Positions 28,064 through 37,484 are shown, counted from the stretch's first letter. The stretch is 39,495 nt of DNA from an uncultured Pirellulaceae bacterium (GCA_905480545.1 CAJQQR010000284.1:1-39495), one strand, 5' to 3'. The notes: generated from the sequence alone by a model not told the origin. Numbers and translations are program-made.

Positions 28064-28865
28064 CTGGGCTCTCCGTAACTCTTCATGTTAGGTGTTCAAC
28101 TCGACATCCTGTCGACAGCCCTCTGTCTTGAACCAGCAGGACGGCATCCATGCTTGTCGTTTGACACTGGGTCGGGGCTTTATTGAACTAATTTCCGGCT
28201 GTAAGAATCAGTTCCATCTGATCCAAACAAAACTAAAATTGCTGTTCAGAATTCAACGATTGACTCAATCCGTGAATCTTTCGTCGACGAGTGAATCCCT
28301 TTCAACAATGCGGCGGACGCTAATAAGGGAGAAGAGTTGAAGCAAGTGTCATGCGGGTCAAGACGCTCAAATCAGTTAGACACTTTCATGCCTACTTTCC
28401 CCCCTTGGATTTTGCTGTTTCTACTCGTCACGCCAGTGCATCCGAAAATGCACAACGCAATGAAGAAACAACTCCTTCCGAATGTTAGTTTCGTTAAAAA
28501 CGAGGGTAAGACTTTAAGAAGTTTCTCAAATCATTCCACGAACCCGGTTTGGAACCGACATAACCGTTAACCGGTCTGGTCTGAATGTGAAGAGAGTGAA
28601 GATATACCGGTATGCAACGAATGACATAACGGTCGCTAGCAAATTTAATTTTGCTGCCGCATCGCGTTGCGTCGCTGAACGAGTTCGATGTGAGACGGAC
28701 ACAGCTAAAAGCGAGCCACACTCGCTGCTGAACCATTCGCTGCTGATCGTTTTGCTTGCTTTATGGAGTGAAGCAGCGGCAAAGCCTGGCGATCAACGTA
28801 AGAGAATGAACGCCGAAACAAATCGTAACAAAGTTCGAATTAAAAAACTTTCGGCATTCTTGCCA
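28064..28865. other. Long intergenic region between smc and the HTH gene
   Basis: About 800 bp between two minus-strand genes with no convincing gene. A plus-strand frame at 28337-28570 opens with TTG after a strong purine run (GGGAGAAGAG) and has one hydrophobic stretch, but its composition is not gene-like and I do not call it. The section 28560-28760 contains a hairpin AGCGAG-CCACA-CTCGCT (28710-28726) in a context that resembles dispersed planctomycete repeats; that is only an impression. I looked for tRNA, SRP RNA, RNase P RNA and 6S signatures and saw none. Confidence 0.5.
28710..28726. repeat. Small hairpin, possible dispersed repeat
   Basis: AGCGAG (28710-28715) and CTCGCT (28721-28726) form a 6-bp stem with a CCACA loop, downstream of smc and upstream of the HTH gene promoter. 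The surrounding 150 bases look like a repeat family, but this could not be tested. Confidence 0.25.
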
Positions 28866-31800
28866 TCACGCCACGCCCTTGTCATCGACGTTCGCGTCTG
28901 ACGTCTCATTAGCCGAAGTCGATTCAATTCTCGGCTGTTCCGAACTGGATGCCTCAGAGGCACGTACGGCGGCATTGGAAATGTTTCCTTTTTCGTCAAC
29001 ATCCTCAAATCGAACGGAAACCTTCGTTGAGATCCCAGACTCCAACATGGTTACGCCATACAGCGTGTCGGCCGCCGTCATCGTCTTCTTCGAATGTGTC
29101 ACAACCACAAACCGAGTCCAGCCCAGGAAACCTTTAAGTACTTCAACGAATCGCCCAATATTGGCTTCGTCAAAAGGAGCATCAACTTCATCGAGGACAC
29201 AAAACGGACTTGGTCTAAACTCGAAAATCGCTAGCAAAAGAGAAACGGCCGTCAAAGCCTTCTCGCCACCACTTAACAACGAGTTGCTGAATTCCGCTTT
29301 ACCGGGCGGCGTTGCTACGATGTCGATCCCTGCTTCTAGTTCGTCGACGCCTTCTTCCAGAACAATATCGGCTTTTCCTCCACCAAAGTTCCGGCGATAC
29401 AACGTTTGAAAGTTGCTGCGAATCGCTTCAAGCGTTTCCACAAAGATTTTGCGACTGTCAGTGTTGATTCGCACAATGATTCGCTCCAACGAATCTTTTG
29501 CTTTCACCAAGTCTTGGAATTGATTGTCTAACGAATTGTAACGATCTTCCAAATCCTCCATTTCTTTCAGCGCGTCGGTGTTCACCGCGCCAATACTGGT
29601 GATCTTCCGCCGTAGCGACTCGACCTCTTGATCTGCCGAATCGCGATCTTCAACAACGAAGTCTATTTTCTCTTCAACAAGTTCACGAATTTCCAATCCA
29701 TAATCATCCCGAAGACGCTCGGAAATCGTCATTTGCGTGTTGGCAAGCTGTCCAACCTCCAAATCAATCGCGTGTTTTCGAGTCTGCCATTTCTTCAGAT
29801 CTGAATTTAAGGAATGGACTGAGACCTGCAACTCATCACGACGCGACACAACACTTTTTCGTTCGTCCGCGTGATTGACAATTTTCTTGGTCAACTCGTC
29901 ACGCTCGGACAATTTGACTTCCAACTCATCTTGGGCCGCCGAAATCATTGACTCAGATTCAGCAATGCGTTCGACGTTCGCGTTCTCCTCAGTTGTTGAC
30001 TGAGCCTGATGACTGGTCGCCTCATCAATCGAGGCTTTCAGTTGGACCAACGTTTTCTCTAGCCCTTCAACTGTCTTTGCATCTGCCGCCTGCGAGAGAT
30101 TCAGTTGGTTGCGTTGGTCTTCTAAATCCGTTTCCCTCGCAACCAGTTTCTCAATTGACTCGTTCAGATTCGAACGATTTGCGATTAGGCGTTGCAACAA
30201 CGCGTCGTCACGTTCCATATCGGACGCAAGGGTTGCGAAGAGCTCTTCACGATGATTCGTTTTATTCTGCCAATCGTCGATTTCATTACTCGCTTGACTG
30301 CGATCGGCGGTCAACTTCGCTACCTGCTGCTCAAGGTTTTCTCGTTCCAATTGATGTTTGGAGAGCTGCTGAGAAACGATCGTGTGTTCGTGTAATAGCG
30401 TTTCGCATTCCGCCTCTTGATTCTTCACGGCCGCTGCTAACTCTTTAACGTTGGCAGTGACGGATTCGATTCGAGACTCCAGCTCAATCAACTGTCGCTT
30501 CAATGAACGAAGTTCACTCCGCCGGGAAATCAAACTCAATTCGATTCCCGTCGGTCCCATCACGACACACCCATCTGGTTCCACTAATTCGCTCTGTAAT
30601 GTGACATAGCGAACCTGCGATGAACGTTCGGACTTTAGTCGAAAGGCGTCTTGGATCGTACGGACAATCCAAACGTTTCCTAGGAGGTAATCGACAAGCG
30701 TCTGGAAGCCTTCGGCGACGGTAACGACCTGATCTGCCCGGCCAACCACGCCAGCAATTCCGCTAAGATCTTGATGATGTGCAGCACCAAGCTTTGGCAA
30801 ATCATCCAGACAGTAGAATCCTACACGTCCCGCAATGTCAGGTTCGTTATTGATCAGCCATTCCCGCAATACACCGCCATCACAAACGACAAATTGCGTC
30901 CAGTCACCAAGAATCGAATCTATTAATGGGGCATGCTGAACATGAACTTGAATCAAATCGGCCACCAAGCCGTGGACACTCCCAAACGGTCCGTTCGGCT
31001 CTGATTTCGCCCGGCTCATCACGTTTTTCGCCCCGGACTGAACGCCCTCCTGCCGTTTCTCTAATTCCTCAATAATTTTAGAGCGCTGAGCAACGCCATT
31101 TTTCTCCGTCTTTAGATCCTGGAGCTCCTGTGAAAACTCGGCAAGTGATTCGCGGGTTGCCGTCAATTGTTTTCTTGCATCCGCAAGTGCGACGTCTTTT
31201 GCCGCCGTTTCATCAGCCAATTTCTTTTCCGCGGCCGATACTTCCGAAAGCTTGATGGCAATCGTTTGTGTCTGAGCGGCAATCTCATCGATCTGAAGCT
31301 GCAGTTTTTCGAGCGACTTTGCGATCGAGTTGATTTCAGTCTCTAGTTCAAACGATCGGCGTTGTTGATCTGCCCAATTGGTTTCCAGCTCGCTTTGCTT
31401 GGTTGCAAATTCATCGTTCTTTGAGTTTGATTCAGCAAGCTCGTCGGCGCAAAGCGTTAGCTGTTCCAGAACTTCTGCAAGTGCCACTTTTTGTGACTCA
31501 AACCGTTCTTCAGCGATTTCTAATTCAGATGTTGCTGCTTCGCGATCGTTACTCAAAATCTCAAGACGATTTTTTAACTCAGCTTGCTGGGCAACCACCA
31601 TTACCTGGCGTTCTTCTAGCTCGGCCTTTCGCTTACTCTCGGATTCAATCGTAGTCTCAAGTTTTGAAATCGATTCGCGGACCGACGACGCATTGCCCTC
31701 CAGCTCCAAAAGCGCATCACTGAATTGATTGATGCGTCCCTGCAATTCATTCAACTCGATGTCGATTTTTCCAAGTTCGGTTTCTGTTGTCGTCAAACTC

Positions 31801-32564
31801 GAAACCAACTCAGCGTTTTCGGTTTGAATCGCGTCCAATCGCGTGGCCGAAATCTGCCAATCTTTGTAAGACAGCTCGATGCGTAGCTGCCGCAATCGAT
31901 CCGCGTATTCACGATAACGGGATGCCTTCGATGCCTGCGCCTTAACACTGCGGTAACGGCTCCCAACCTCCTCAACAATATCCGAAAGCCGAACCAAGTT
32001 CTGATCAACTCTTGCAAGTCGGCGTTGAGCCTCGATTTTCTTTGCCTTGAAGCGACTGATTCCGGCAGCCTCCTCAAAGATCGCGCGCCGATCCTTGGTG
32101 GATGCCTGAAGCAATCGATCGACCTTCCCCTGTTCAATCAAGGAGTAGGCATCTGTTCCAATCCCCGTCCCGCGAAATAGATCCTTGATGTCTTTCAGTC
32201 GACACGCATTGCCATTAATCAGATACTCACCTTCTCCGCTTCGATAAACGCGGCGGGTGATATGGACTTCTTCTGAATCATTGTCCAATCGCCCTTCAGA
32301 ATTGTCGAGAACAATCGTGGCTTCGGCCGAATTTGCGGCACGCCGACCATTTTCCGATCCAGCACCCTTGAATATGACATCGGACATGTCCTTGCCGCGC
32401 AGGCTCTTGGCACTCTGCTCACCCAGCACCCATTTGATCGCATCTACAACATTTGATTTTCCAGAGCCGTTCGGACCAACAACAACCGTGATCCCCGGAG
32501 GAAAATCAAACCGAGTTTTGTCGGCGAAGCTTTTGAAACCATTAATCTCAAGCGCTTTTAACAT
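28866..32564 (-). CDS. smc: Chromosome segregation ATPase SMC
   Basis: The product has 1,232 residues, the normal length. The N-terminal head opens with LEINGFKSFADKT and has Walker A GPNGSGKS at 30-37. There is a Q-loop at WVLGEQSAKSLRG and two long coiled-coil arms. The hinge lies around residues 510-680 (VHGLVADLIQVHVQHAPLID ... VGRADQVVTVAEGFQTL). The C-terminal head has the signature LLSGGEKALTAVSLLLAIF (near 1096) and Walker B PFCVLDEVDAPFDE. With ScpA/ScpB, which are not in the window, it forms the condensin that organises the chromosome and helps segregate it. A long acidic, Ser-rich tail (about 40 residues) extends past the head. It is flanked by the FlgI-like lipoprotein gene 155 bp upstream in the same direction. 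Confidence 0.97.
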   Translation of the reverse strand: MLKALEINGFKSFADKTRFDFPPGITVVVGPNGSGKSNVVDAIKWVLGEQSAKSLRGKDMSDVIFKGAGSENGRRAANSAEATIVLDNSEGRLDNDSEEVHITRRVYRSGEGEYLINGNACRLKDIKDLFRGTGIGTDAYSLIEQGKVDRLLQASTKDRRAIFEEAAGISRFKAKKIEAQRRLARVDQNLVRLSDIVEEVGSRYRSVKAQASKASRYREYADRLRQLRIELSYKDWQISATRLDAIQTENAELVSSLTTTETELGKIDIELNELQGRINQFSDALLELEGNASSVRESISKLETTIESESKRKAELEERQVMVVAQQAELKNRLEILSNDREAATSELEIAEERFESQKVALAEVLEQLTLCADELAESNSKNDEFATKQSELETNWADQQRRSFELETEINSIAKSLEKLQLQIDEIAAQTQTIAIKLSEVSAAEKKLADETAAKDVALADARKQLTATRESLAEFSQELQDLKTEKNGVAQRSKIIEELEKRQEGVQSGAKNVMSRAKSEPNGPFGSVHGLVADLIQVHVQHAPLIDSILGDWTQFVVCDGGVLREWLINNEPDIAGRVGFYCLDDLPKLGAAHHQDLSGIAGVVGRADQVVTVAEGFQTLVDYLLGNVWIVRTIQDAFRLKSERSSQVRYVTLQSELVEPDGCVVMGPTGIELSLISRRSELRSLKRQLIELESRIESVTANVKELAAAVKNQEAECETLLHEHTIVSQQLSKHQLERENLEQQVAKLTADRSQASNEIDDWQNKTNHREELFATLASDMERDDALLQRLIANRSNLNESIEKLVARETDLEDQRNQLNLSQAADAKTVEGLEKTLVQLKASIDEATSHQAQSTTEENANVERIAESESMISAAQDELEVKLSERDELTKKIVNHADERKSVVSRRDELQVSVHSLNSDLKKWQTRKHAIDLEVGQLANTQMTISERLRDDYGLEIRELVEEKIDFVVEDRDSADQEVESLRRKITSIGAVNTDALKEMEDLEDRYNSLDNQFQDLVKAKDSLERIIVRINTDSRKIFVETLEAIRSNFQTLYRRNFGGGKADIVLEEGVDELEAGIDIVATPPGKAEFSNSLLSGGEKALTAVSLLLAIFEFRPSPFCVLDEVDAPFDEANIGRFVEVLKGFLGWTRFVVVTHSKKTMTAADTLYGVTMLESGISTKVSVRFEDVDEKGNISNAAVRASEASSSEQPRIESTSANETSDANVDDKGVA

Positions 32565-32719
32565 GGTTTCAAATCAACCGCTTCATTTCGCGGCAACTTG
32601 GCAATTTCCGCTTGTTTCATTTCCAACTTGATTTCAGATAGTGTAAGCCAGCAACAGAATTGGCCAAACATTGTCGCAACCTACTTTCGGTCGCCGTGCC
32701 GCTGACTCCACGATAACGT

Positions 32720-34534
32720 TTATTTGCCCCACCACCCAGTCAGTCGATTCATGAATCCTTTGTTCTTTTTGCGGCCGGCGTCTTCATCTTCGTAATAGGC
32801 AGCAGTTTCGTTAGGGCGCCATTTCTGCTCACGCCCCTCCGTTGAGCCGCGGAAGAGATCCGGAATCGGACCACCAACAAATCGGCTGGGCTCTTCCGGT
32901 GTGATCTCGTCGCTCTCTCGCTCGTAATTGCGTCCCGGCTTGGGTGTCGCGTCAATAACCAACTTTGAATTCAACATTTCGGAGGCCTTTGCTTCCTGAA
33001 AGACTTCCAGGATTTCACCAAAATCCATGTCGATGCTGACCAAACTTTGTATCAGATCCACAACTTGATTGGAACAAACCTGCGAAACATCATCATCACG
33101 CCGAGAGAACTTCGAAATTTTTATTTTATCCGTTCCTTCCAACGCCCGAATCGTCAAGCCTTTCTTCACGAATAGAAAATTGTCTTTGACCGTTTGATCA
33201 TGCCCGAACAAGGCAATCTCCGGTCGTTTGTATTTCGAAAAATGAATCATGGGAAAACTCTTGCTTGGCACGACATGAAAGAAAAAATCATCCGGGCGAA
33301 GCGTGCTTTCGAACACGGATTGGCTTGGCGAGCGGACCCGAAGAGCATAAAAGGCACCGTAACGAGTCTCGGCACTTCGCATGTCAAGCAATTCAGACAA
33401 TTGCATACCGGCCTCAACGTCATCCATTGCCGCTAGAGCCGTCATCGCGTTCCAGCGAAAGGCCCGTTCAACTTTCGCTGCCGAACCAAGCTCTTTAGCT
33501 GACTCAGGGACATCCATGTATGCCAATGCCATCGCAGAGCTAAATCGAACTTCAGCATCGGGCGATTCCATTCCAGTTTTTAAAACATCCACTGCCGTCT
33601 CGCCGATCGCTTCCAGCTTGAATGCCGCACGTTTCGTCGTAGAAGGCTCTAAAAGCTGTTTTTCCAGAGTCATTAAGCGTTTGGCTAATTCTTGTGACGT
33701 TTCGCGATACTTAATCTGCCCCACGACTTCGAGATAGCGTGCCAGGTTATGCTTGTACCGCGGCGGGACTGACAGCTCGATATGTCGGTCGTTTTTCGGA
33801 GTCGCAGCACCAATCAAGCCACCATTATCAACAACGTGAAATCGATTATTGATGGCCTTTGCGATAGCTGCGGTAATGCGAACAGAGTGGTTCTCCGAGC
33901 TAATCGCCAGCCCAAGCGGACGATCGTACTTTGCGACAGCCATTCCCAATACACGTCCGCGGTTCTCATTCTGCTCGTCACTTCGATCGTAAACAGCGTC
34001 AACAATGATCGGACCTTTCACTCCGCCCACAATATGGCCTTGCAATACGCGACCACCCATGGCCTCCATTTGACGGAGGCTCGTTTCCATTAGAAATCCG
34101 CCACGCAGACTCTTCGTATCACCCCCTGGAAGCGTCCGGATTTCTACGTCAAATCGATCGCCTTTTCGAATTCCCGGCGGCATAAACCCTCGGACAAGTA
34201 CAAGCGAAGTGTCTTCGGAGGCCAAAACTTCGTTCGGCTTAGCCACATCGTTGGCTCTCATTTCCGACACAAGGTAAGCTCGCTGTTGGGAAGGTTTCGG
34301 ATCACTCCCCATGCCTTCCAGCTGCGTCGCCAACGCGATTCCTTCAACCTTTGCATAGCTCAAACCCCAAACCGTTGTAATATCGGTGATGTATTCCTGC
34401 GATTCCGGATCAGTAGATCCGGGAATGACATCTGGGCTTTGACCACGCCATTTCGAAATCGAATTGCAACCTGTTGAGCAAAAAGCAACCAACAGAATCA
34501 GCTGCAATGCAGTGATGGAATAACAACGTTTCAT
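32720..34534 (-). CDS. Lipoprotein with FlgI-like (P-ring) and HEAT-like regions
   Basis: The product has 604 residues. It starts with a lipoprotein signal (lipobox STGC near residue 23). Residues about 50-280 resemble flagellar P-ring protein FlgI: VEGIALATQLEGMGSDP, then MPPGIRKGDRFDVEIRTLPG, then GDTKSLRGGFLMETSLRQ and GRVLQGHIVGG. Residues about 290-400 are HEAT-like helical repeats (AVDVLKTGMESPDAEVRFSS, ALAYMDVPESAKELG, RWNAMTALAAMDDVEAG). The rest is a C-terminal domain I do not recognise, ending in a charged, low-complexity tail with RKKNKGFMNRLTGWWGK. No flagellar genes are nearby, and true FlgI is a Sec-exported ring protein without lipid anchor or HEAT repeats. An outer-membrane or envelope ring role outside flagella is possible. 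It lies upstream of smc on the same strand. Confidence 0.8.
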   Translation of the reverse strand: MKRCYSITALQLILLVAFCSTGCNSISKWRGQSPDVIPGSTDPESQEYITDITTVWGLSYAKVEGIALATQLEGMGSDPKPSQQRAYLVSEMRANDVAKPNEVLASEDTSLVLVRGFMPPGIRKGDRFDVEIRTLPGGDTKSLRGGFLMETSLRQMEAMGGRVLQGHIVGGVKGPIIVDAVYDRSDEQNENRGRVLGMAVAKYDRPLGLAISSENHSVRITAAIAKAINNRFHVVDNGGLIGAATPKNDRHIELSVPPRYKHNLARYLEVVGQIKYRETSQELAKRLMTLEKQLLEPSTTKRAAFKLEAIGETAVDVLKTGMESPDAEVRFSSAMALAYMDVPESAKELGSAAKVERAFRWNAMTALAAMDDVEAGMQLSELLDMRSAETRYGAFYALRVRSPSQSVFESTLRPDDFFFHVVPSKSFPMIHFSKYKRPEIALFGHDQTVKDNFLFVKKGLTIRALEGTDKIKISKFSRRDDDVSQVCSNQVVDLIQSLVSIDMDFGEILEVFQEAKASEMLNSKLVIDATPKPGRNYERESDEITPEEPSRFVGGPIPDLFRGSTEGREQKWRPNETAAYYEDEDAGRKKNKGFMNRLTGWWGK

Positions 34535-35030
34535 TTCAAAGTCTCCAACGAACTCACTTACGTGAGCCCCCCGTTCGCAACCAATCGCAATTGGTTTGAA
34601 CCCAAATCTTATAAAATCGCTGAGACGTTAGCGACGATCAAACATTGAGTCAAGCCCGATCGGTTACCAAATTCGGGGGACAGCGACGTTTTGTTAAAAA
34701 ACGGAAAAACCCCACAACAGACGACTCGCAGCACTCATAGCAGGCGGCGTTAGCGGCATGAGAAAGCTGAGCAATAGCAGCAGCCGCGACGCGCGGCAGG
34801 CAAGATTCGAAACGCAGAAATGCGTAAGGAAAAGAAACAATAAGGCTTGTTAAACGACAAACACAAAAGACGATTTTTTCACCTACGACAACAAGCGGCT
34901 CCCTATTTCACCCCAGCCACCCAGCCACCCAGTCACACAGTCACACAGCCACACAGCCACACAGCCACCCAGCCACCCAGCCACAAACACTTCGTTTATC
35001 AAACGTAAATGACGATAAAAGAAGTGACGA
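34535..35030. other. Intergenic region with octanucleotide array
   Basis: About 496 bp between the carboxyltransferase stop and the FlgI-like gene start (both minus strand). It should contain the promoter of the FlgI-like gene, but no clear boxes are seen. The 8-bp array at 34914-34985 is the only structure I can support; the rest shows nothing gene-like. Confidence 0.55.
34914..34985. repeat. 8-bp tandem repeat (x9)
   Basis: Nine consecutive 8-base units follow one another from 34914 to 34985: CAGCCACC, CAGCCACC, CAGTCACA, CAGTCACA, CAGCCACA, CAGCCACA, CAGCCACC, CAGCCACC, CAGCCACA. Pairs of equal units suggest stepwise duplication. The array starts 45 bp after the carboxyltransferase stop and is strongly C/A-rich on this strand. 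Confidence 0.95.
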
Positions 35031-36632
35031 CTAAACCTGGAGGACGCCCGTTCGATACGGTTCGTCATCGGCATGCCGTGTCGACAGCTCTAGGCATCGA
35101 ATTACAACATCACGAGTTTCAGCCGGTTCAATAATTCCGTCTACCCAACCCCGGGCAGCGCCGTACCGGATGTCCGTGGTCGTTTCATAAGCGTCCGTCA
35201 CCCGCTTTCGAAGCGATTCCAATTCATCGTTGTCTGGCAGCTGATTCTTCCTTTTCAATGCAGCCACATTAATATCCAGCAACGTCGACGCCGCCTGCTT
35301 CCCACCCATCACCGCATATTTCGCGTTCGGCCATGCAAAAATAAACCGCGGGTCAAAGGCTTTGCCACACAATGCGTAGTTTCCGGCGCCGTAGCTTCCG
35401 CCGGTAATGATCGTGATCTTAGGGACACGACTATTGGAGATCGCATTTACGATCTTCGCACCGTTGCGAATAATACCGGCCTGTTCACTATCGCGCCCGA
35501 CCATGAACCCCATTACATCTTGCAGAAAGAGCAGGGGGGTCCAAGTCTGGTTGCAGTCCATGATAAATCTTGCCGCTTTATCAGCACTATCATGATAAAT
35601 CACGCCGCCAAATTGCATGCCTTCGCGTTTGGTCATTTCGGCATGATGCTGATTAGCAACAATACCAACGCTAAAACCACCGATTTTTGCGTAACCGCAA
35701 ACCATTGTTTTGCCGTAGTCAGATTTGTATTCCAAAAAAGTGTCTTCGTCCGCCACACAATCGATCAAATCCTTGACATCGAACTGCTTTGTCGAGTCCG
35801 GCGTCACGATATCATAAATCTTCTCCACCGATGACTTTGAAGGCTTCGAATCATCGAGTCGAAAATTCGCATTAATTTGATCTCGCGGCAAAGTGTCGAC
35901 AATTTCGCGAAGCCGAGAAAGACAGCTTGCGTCATCCGGATCCCGAAAATCAATCGTGCCACTTATCTCAGAGTGCATTTCCGCACCGCCCAATTCTTCA
36001 TGCGAAACCTCTTGGCCAATCGCACTTTTTACAAGAGCCGGCCCGGCAAGGTATAGCCCCGACCCATCGGTCATCAGGATCTTATCGCAAAGGACGGGAA
36101 GGTATCCGCCACCCGCAACACAGTTCCCCATGATCGCGGCAACTTGCGGAACGCCCAACGCACTAATGACCGCGTTGTTCCTGAAGATCCGGCCGAAATC
36201 GTCTTCGTCAGGGAAAATTTCGTCCTGCAAAGGAAGAAAAACACCAGCCGAATCAACGAGATAAATAAGTGGAATGCGATTGATTAAGGCCATCCGTTGG
36301 GCTCGAAGAACCTTTTTGCAGGTCATCGGAAAAAACGCACCCGCTTTTGTGGTGGCATCATTGGCGATGATCATCACGGAACGATTTTTTACTCGACCGA
36401 TTCCGCAAACCACACTCGCCGATGGGGCGCCGCCCCACTCGGTGTACATGTTCCACGCCGACCATAATCCAACTTCGAGAAAGTCTCTAGGATGATCGAT
36501 CAGTTTTCCAATTCGCTCTCGAGCTGTAAGTCGTCCTTTTTGATGTTGACGATCAATCGCTTTCTCGCCACCTCCAAGCTTGATAATGGCGGCTTGCTCT
36601 GCAATCGATTGATTAATTTCGGACCAATTCAT
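35031..36632 (-). CDS. Acyl-CoA carboxylase beta (carboxyltransferase) subunit
   Basis: The product has 533 residues and the two crotonase-fold halves of a biotin-dependent carboxyltransferase. Motifs are GGGEKAIDRQHQKGRLTARERI at the N terminus, NDATTKAGAFFPMTCKKVLRAQ, a first oxyanion region GNCVAGGGYLPVLCD, and the C-terminal GSYGAGNYALCGKAFDPRFI with AWPNAKYAVMGGKQAA. The layout is closest to methylcrotonyl-CoA carboxylase beta (MccB), which takes part in leucine breakdown, or to geranyl- or propionyl-CoA versions; I do not assign a substrate. The biotin-carboxylase (alpha) subunit is not next to it, so the partner is encoded elsewhere. Start and stop are clear; upstream of the start nothing is seen for 0.8 kb except small frames. 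Confidence 0.92.
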   Translation of the reverse strand: MNWSEINQSIAEQAAIIKLGGGEKAIDRQHQKGRLTARERIGKLIDHPRDFLEVGLWSAWNMYTEWGGAPSASVVCGIGRVKNRSVMIIANDATTKAGAFFPMTCKKVLRAQRMALINRIPLIYLVDSAGVFLPLQDEIFPDEDDFGRIFRNNAVISALGVPQVAAIMGNCVAGGGYLPVLCDKILMTDGSGLYLAGPALVKSAIGQEVSHEELGGAEMHSEISGTIDFRDPDDASCLSRLREIVDTLPRDQINANFRLDDSKPSKSSVEKIYDIVTPDSTKQFDVKDLIDCVADEDTFLEYKSDYGKTMVCGYAKIGGFSVGIVANQHHAEMTKREGMQFGGVIYHDSADKAARFIMDCNQTWTPLLFLQDVMGFMVGRDSEQAGIIRNGAKIVNAISNSRVPKITIITGGSYGAGNYALCGKAFDPRFIFAWPNAKYAVMGGKQAASTLLDINVAALKRKNQLPDNDELESLRKRVTDAYETTTDIRYGAARGWVDGIIEPAETRDVVIRCLELSTRHADDEPYRTGVLQV

Positions 36633-37468
36633 TTCTACTTTCGACTGGATGAAGACCCTCTCATTGTATACGTTTTAGGTGAATTCGATGACCAGCAGGC
36701 ATCCGAAAAATTTCGAGGCAAAAAACCGTACAAGATTTCAGGCTCTGAATTTGATGCGTTCACTTCGCAAACGTTTTTAATTGACGGGACGACAGGTCGA
36801 GGTTCCGCGCAACAGGTCAACACCACGTTGCAAAACCTGCCTACCATTTCCAATGGGTTCGGGACTCTAAAGCCCCCATCGCGAAGACCACCTTCGCCCA
36901 TGAACTGATTCCAAATGATCAAATGAAGAAGCGACCTCCAATGCCGTATTCGCTGAAAAACTTAACCGTCGACGATGACACAGTTAATCAACACGAGACT
37001 CAATCCACCGCAGGTTTGATAATTCGTGCATCGGAAGAATCCGGACTAAATAGGCAATTGGTCAGTTCTCAATTCGACCCAACAAACCTGAGGACCTAAT
37101 AGCCATTTATTTTGATCGTCAGCTACATTCTCACTGGAAAATTCATAAAGACAGCGGGTTAAGAGAACTGGGCACACCTACGTCTGGTTTACGATTGTTT
37201 ACGGGATTATTTTCTCTTTTTTTTCTGCGTGATATGCCGTGATTTTCAAACGCACTTGCAAGACGCACGATTGCAACTCGTTTCCGGTCACAACTCAGCT
37301 GTTGATCATTGATGTAAAACGCAAATTCGCCAAATGCATTATTGGCTTGTCCACGACGAGCCAAGAGGGCGAGAATAACCAACATCATTTGAAGTTCGGT
37401 ATAGAATGAGGCCTTTATCCGACTGACGGCCAACTTGTAATCGCTGGATGATCTTGGAAAGAGATGAG
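36633..37468. other. Intergenic region with small uncertain frames
   Basis: About 836 bp between the divergent starts of the carboxyltransferase and the GH42-like gene. Small frames occur on both strands. The 58-codon plus-strand frame at 36923-37099 and the 113-codon minus-strand frame at 37143-37484 look most like protein and are listed separately. No terminators or repeats were found. Confidence 0.5.
36923..37099 (+). CDS. Short hypothetical protein (58 aa)
   Basis: Open from an ATG at 36923 to TAA at 37097. The peptide begins MKKRPPMPYSLKNLTVDDDT and is polar throughout, with no hydrophobic segment or known motif. It has no Shine-Dalgarno of note. Composition is protein-like, but the frame is short, so chance is possible. 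The opening 'MPYSLKNL' loosely recalls the start of some cupin-type proteins, which is too weak for an assignment. Confidence 0.25.
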   Translation: MKKRPPMPYSLKNLTVDDDTVNQHETQSTAGLIIRASEESGLNRQLVSSQFDPTNLRT

Positions 37469-37484
37469 ATGAAACATTTTCCAC
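37143..37484 (-). CDS. Hypothetical protein, uncertain
   Basis: This frame of 113 codons has a helical, protein-like middle part (MMLVILALLARRGQANNAFG, then RKRVAIVRLASAFENHGI). It ends in a basic, low-complexity tail. I do not recognise the family. Its start overlaps the first codons of the GH42-like gene on the other strand by 16-37 bases, depending on which start is used, which is unfavourable but possible for short divergent genes. An internal start at MMLVIL is also possible. It may be a gene remnant or a chance frame. Confidence 0.3.
   Translation of the reverse strand: MENVSSHLFPRSSSDYKLAVSRIKASFYTELQMMLVILALLARRGQANNAFGEFAFYINDQQLSCDRKRVAIVRLASAFENHGISRRKKRENNPVNNRKPDVGVPSSLNPLSL

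Noticed and set aside
28337..28570. TTG-started 77-codon frame with a strong purine-rich site and a hydrophobic stretch
   Set aside because: Composition is not gene-like, it has no family resemblance, and the purine run could be chance in this AT-rich spacer.
28494..28736. 80-codon minus-strand frame between smc and the HTH gene
   Set aside because: It runs through a hairpin in a probable repeat; no domain or start signal supports it.
28866..32564. RecN or Rad50 instead of SMC
   Set aside because: The hinge region, total length and the LSGGEKALTA signature fit SMC; the zinc hook of Rad50 and the length of RecN do not.
34914..34985. Repeat array as a CRISPR
   Set aside because: Units are 8 bp and contiguous without spacers; no cas genes are nearby.
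36492..36908. 138-codon plus-strand frame overlapping the carboxyltransferase start
   Set aside because: The first third is antisense to a real gene, and the rest is low in gene-like features. The minus-strand alternative at 36635-36922 has the same weakness.
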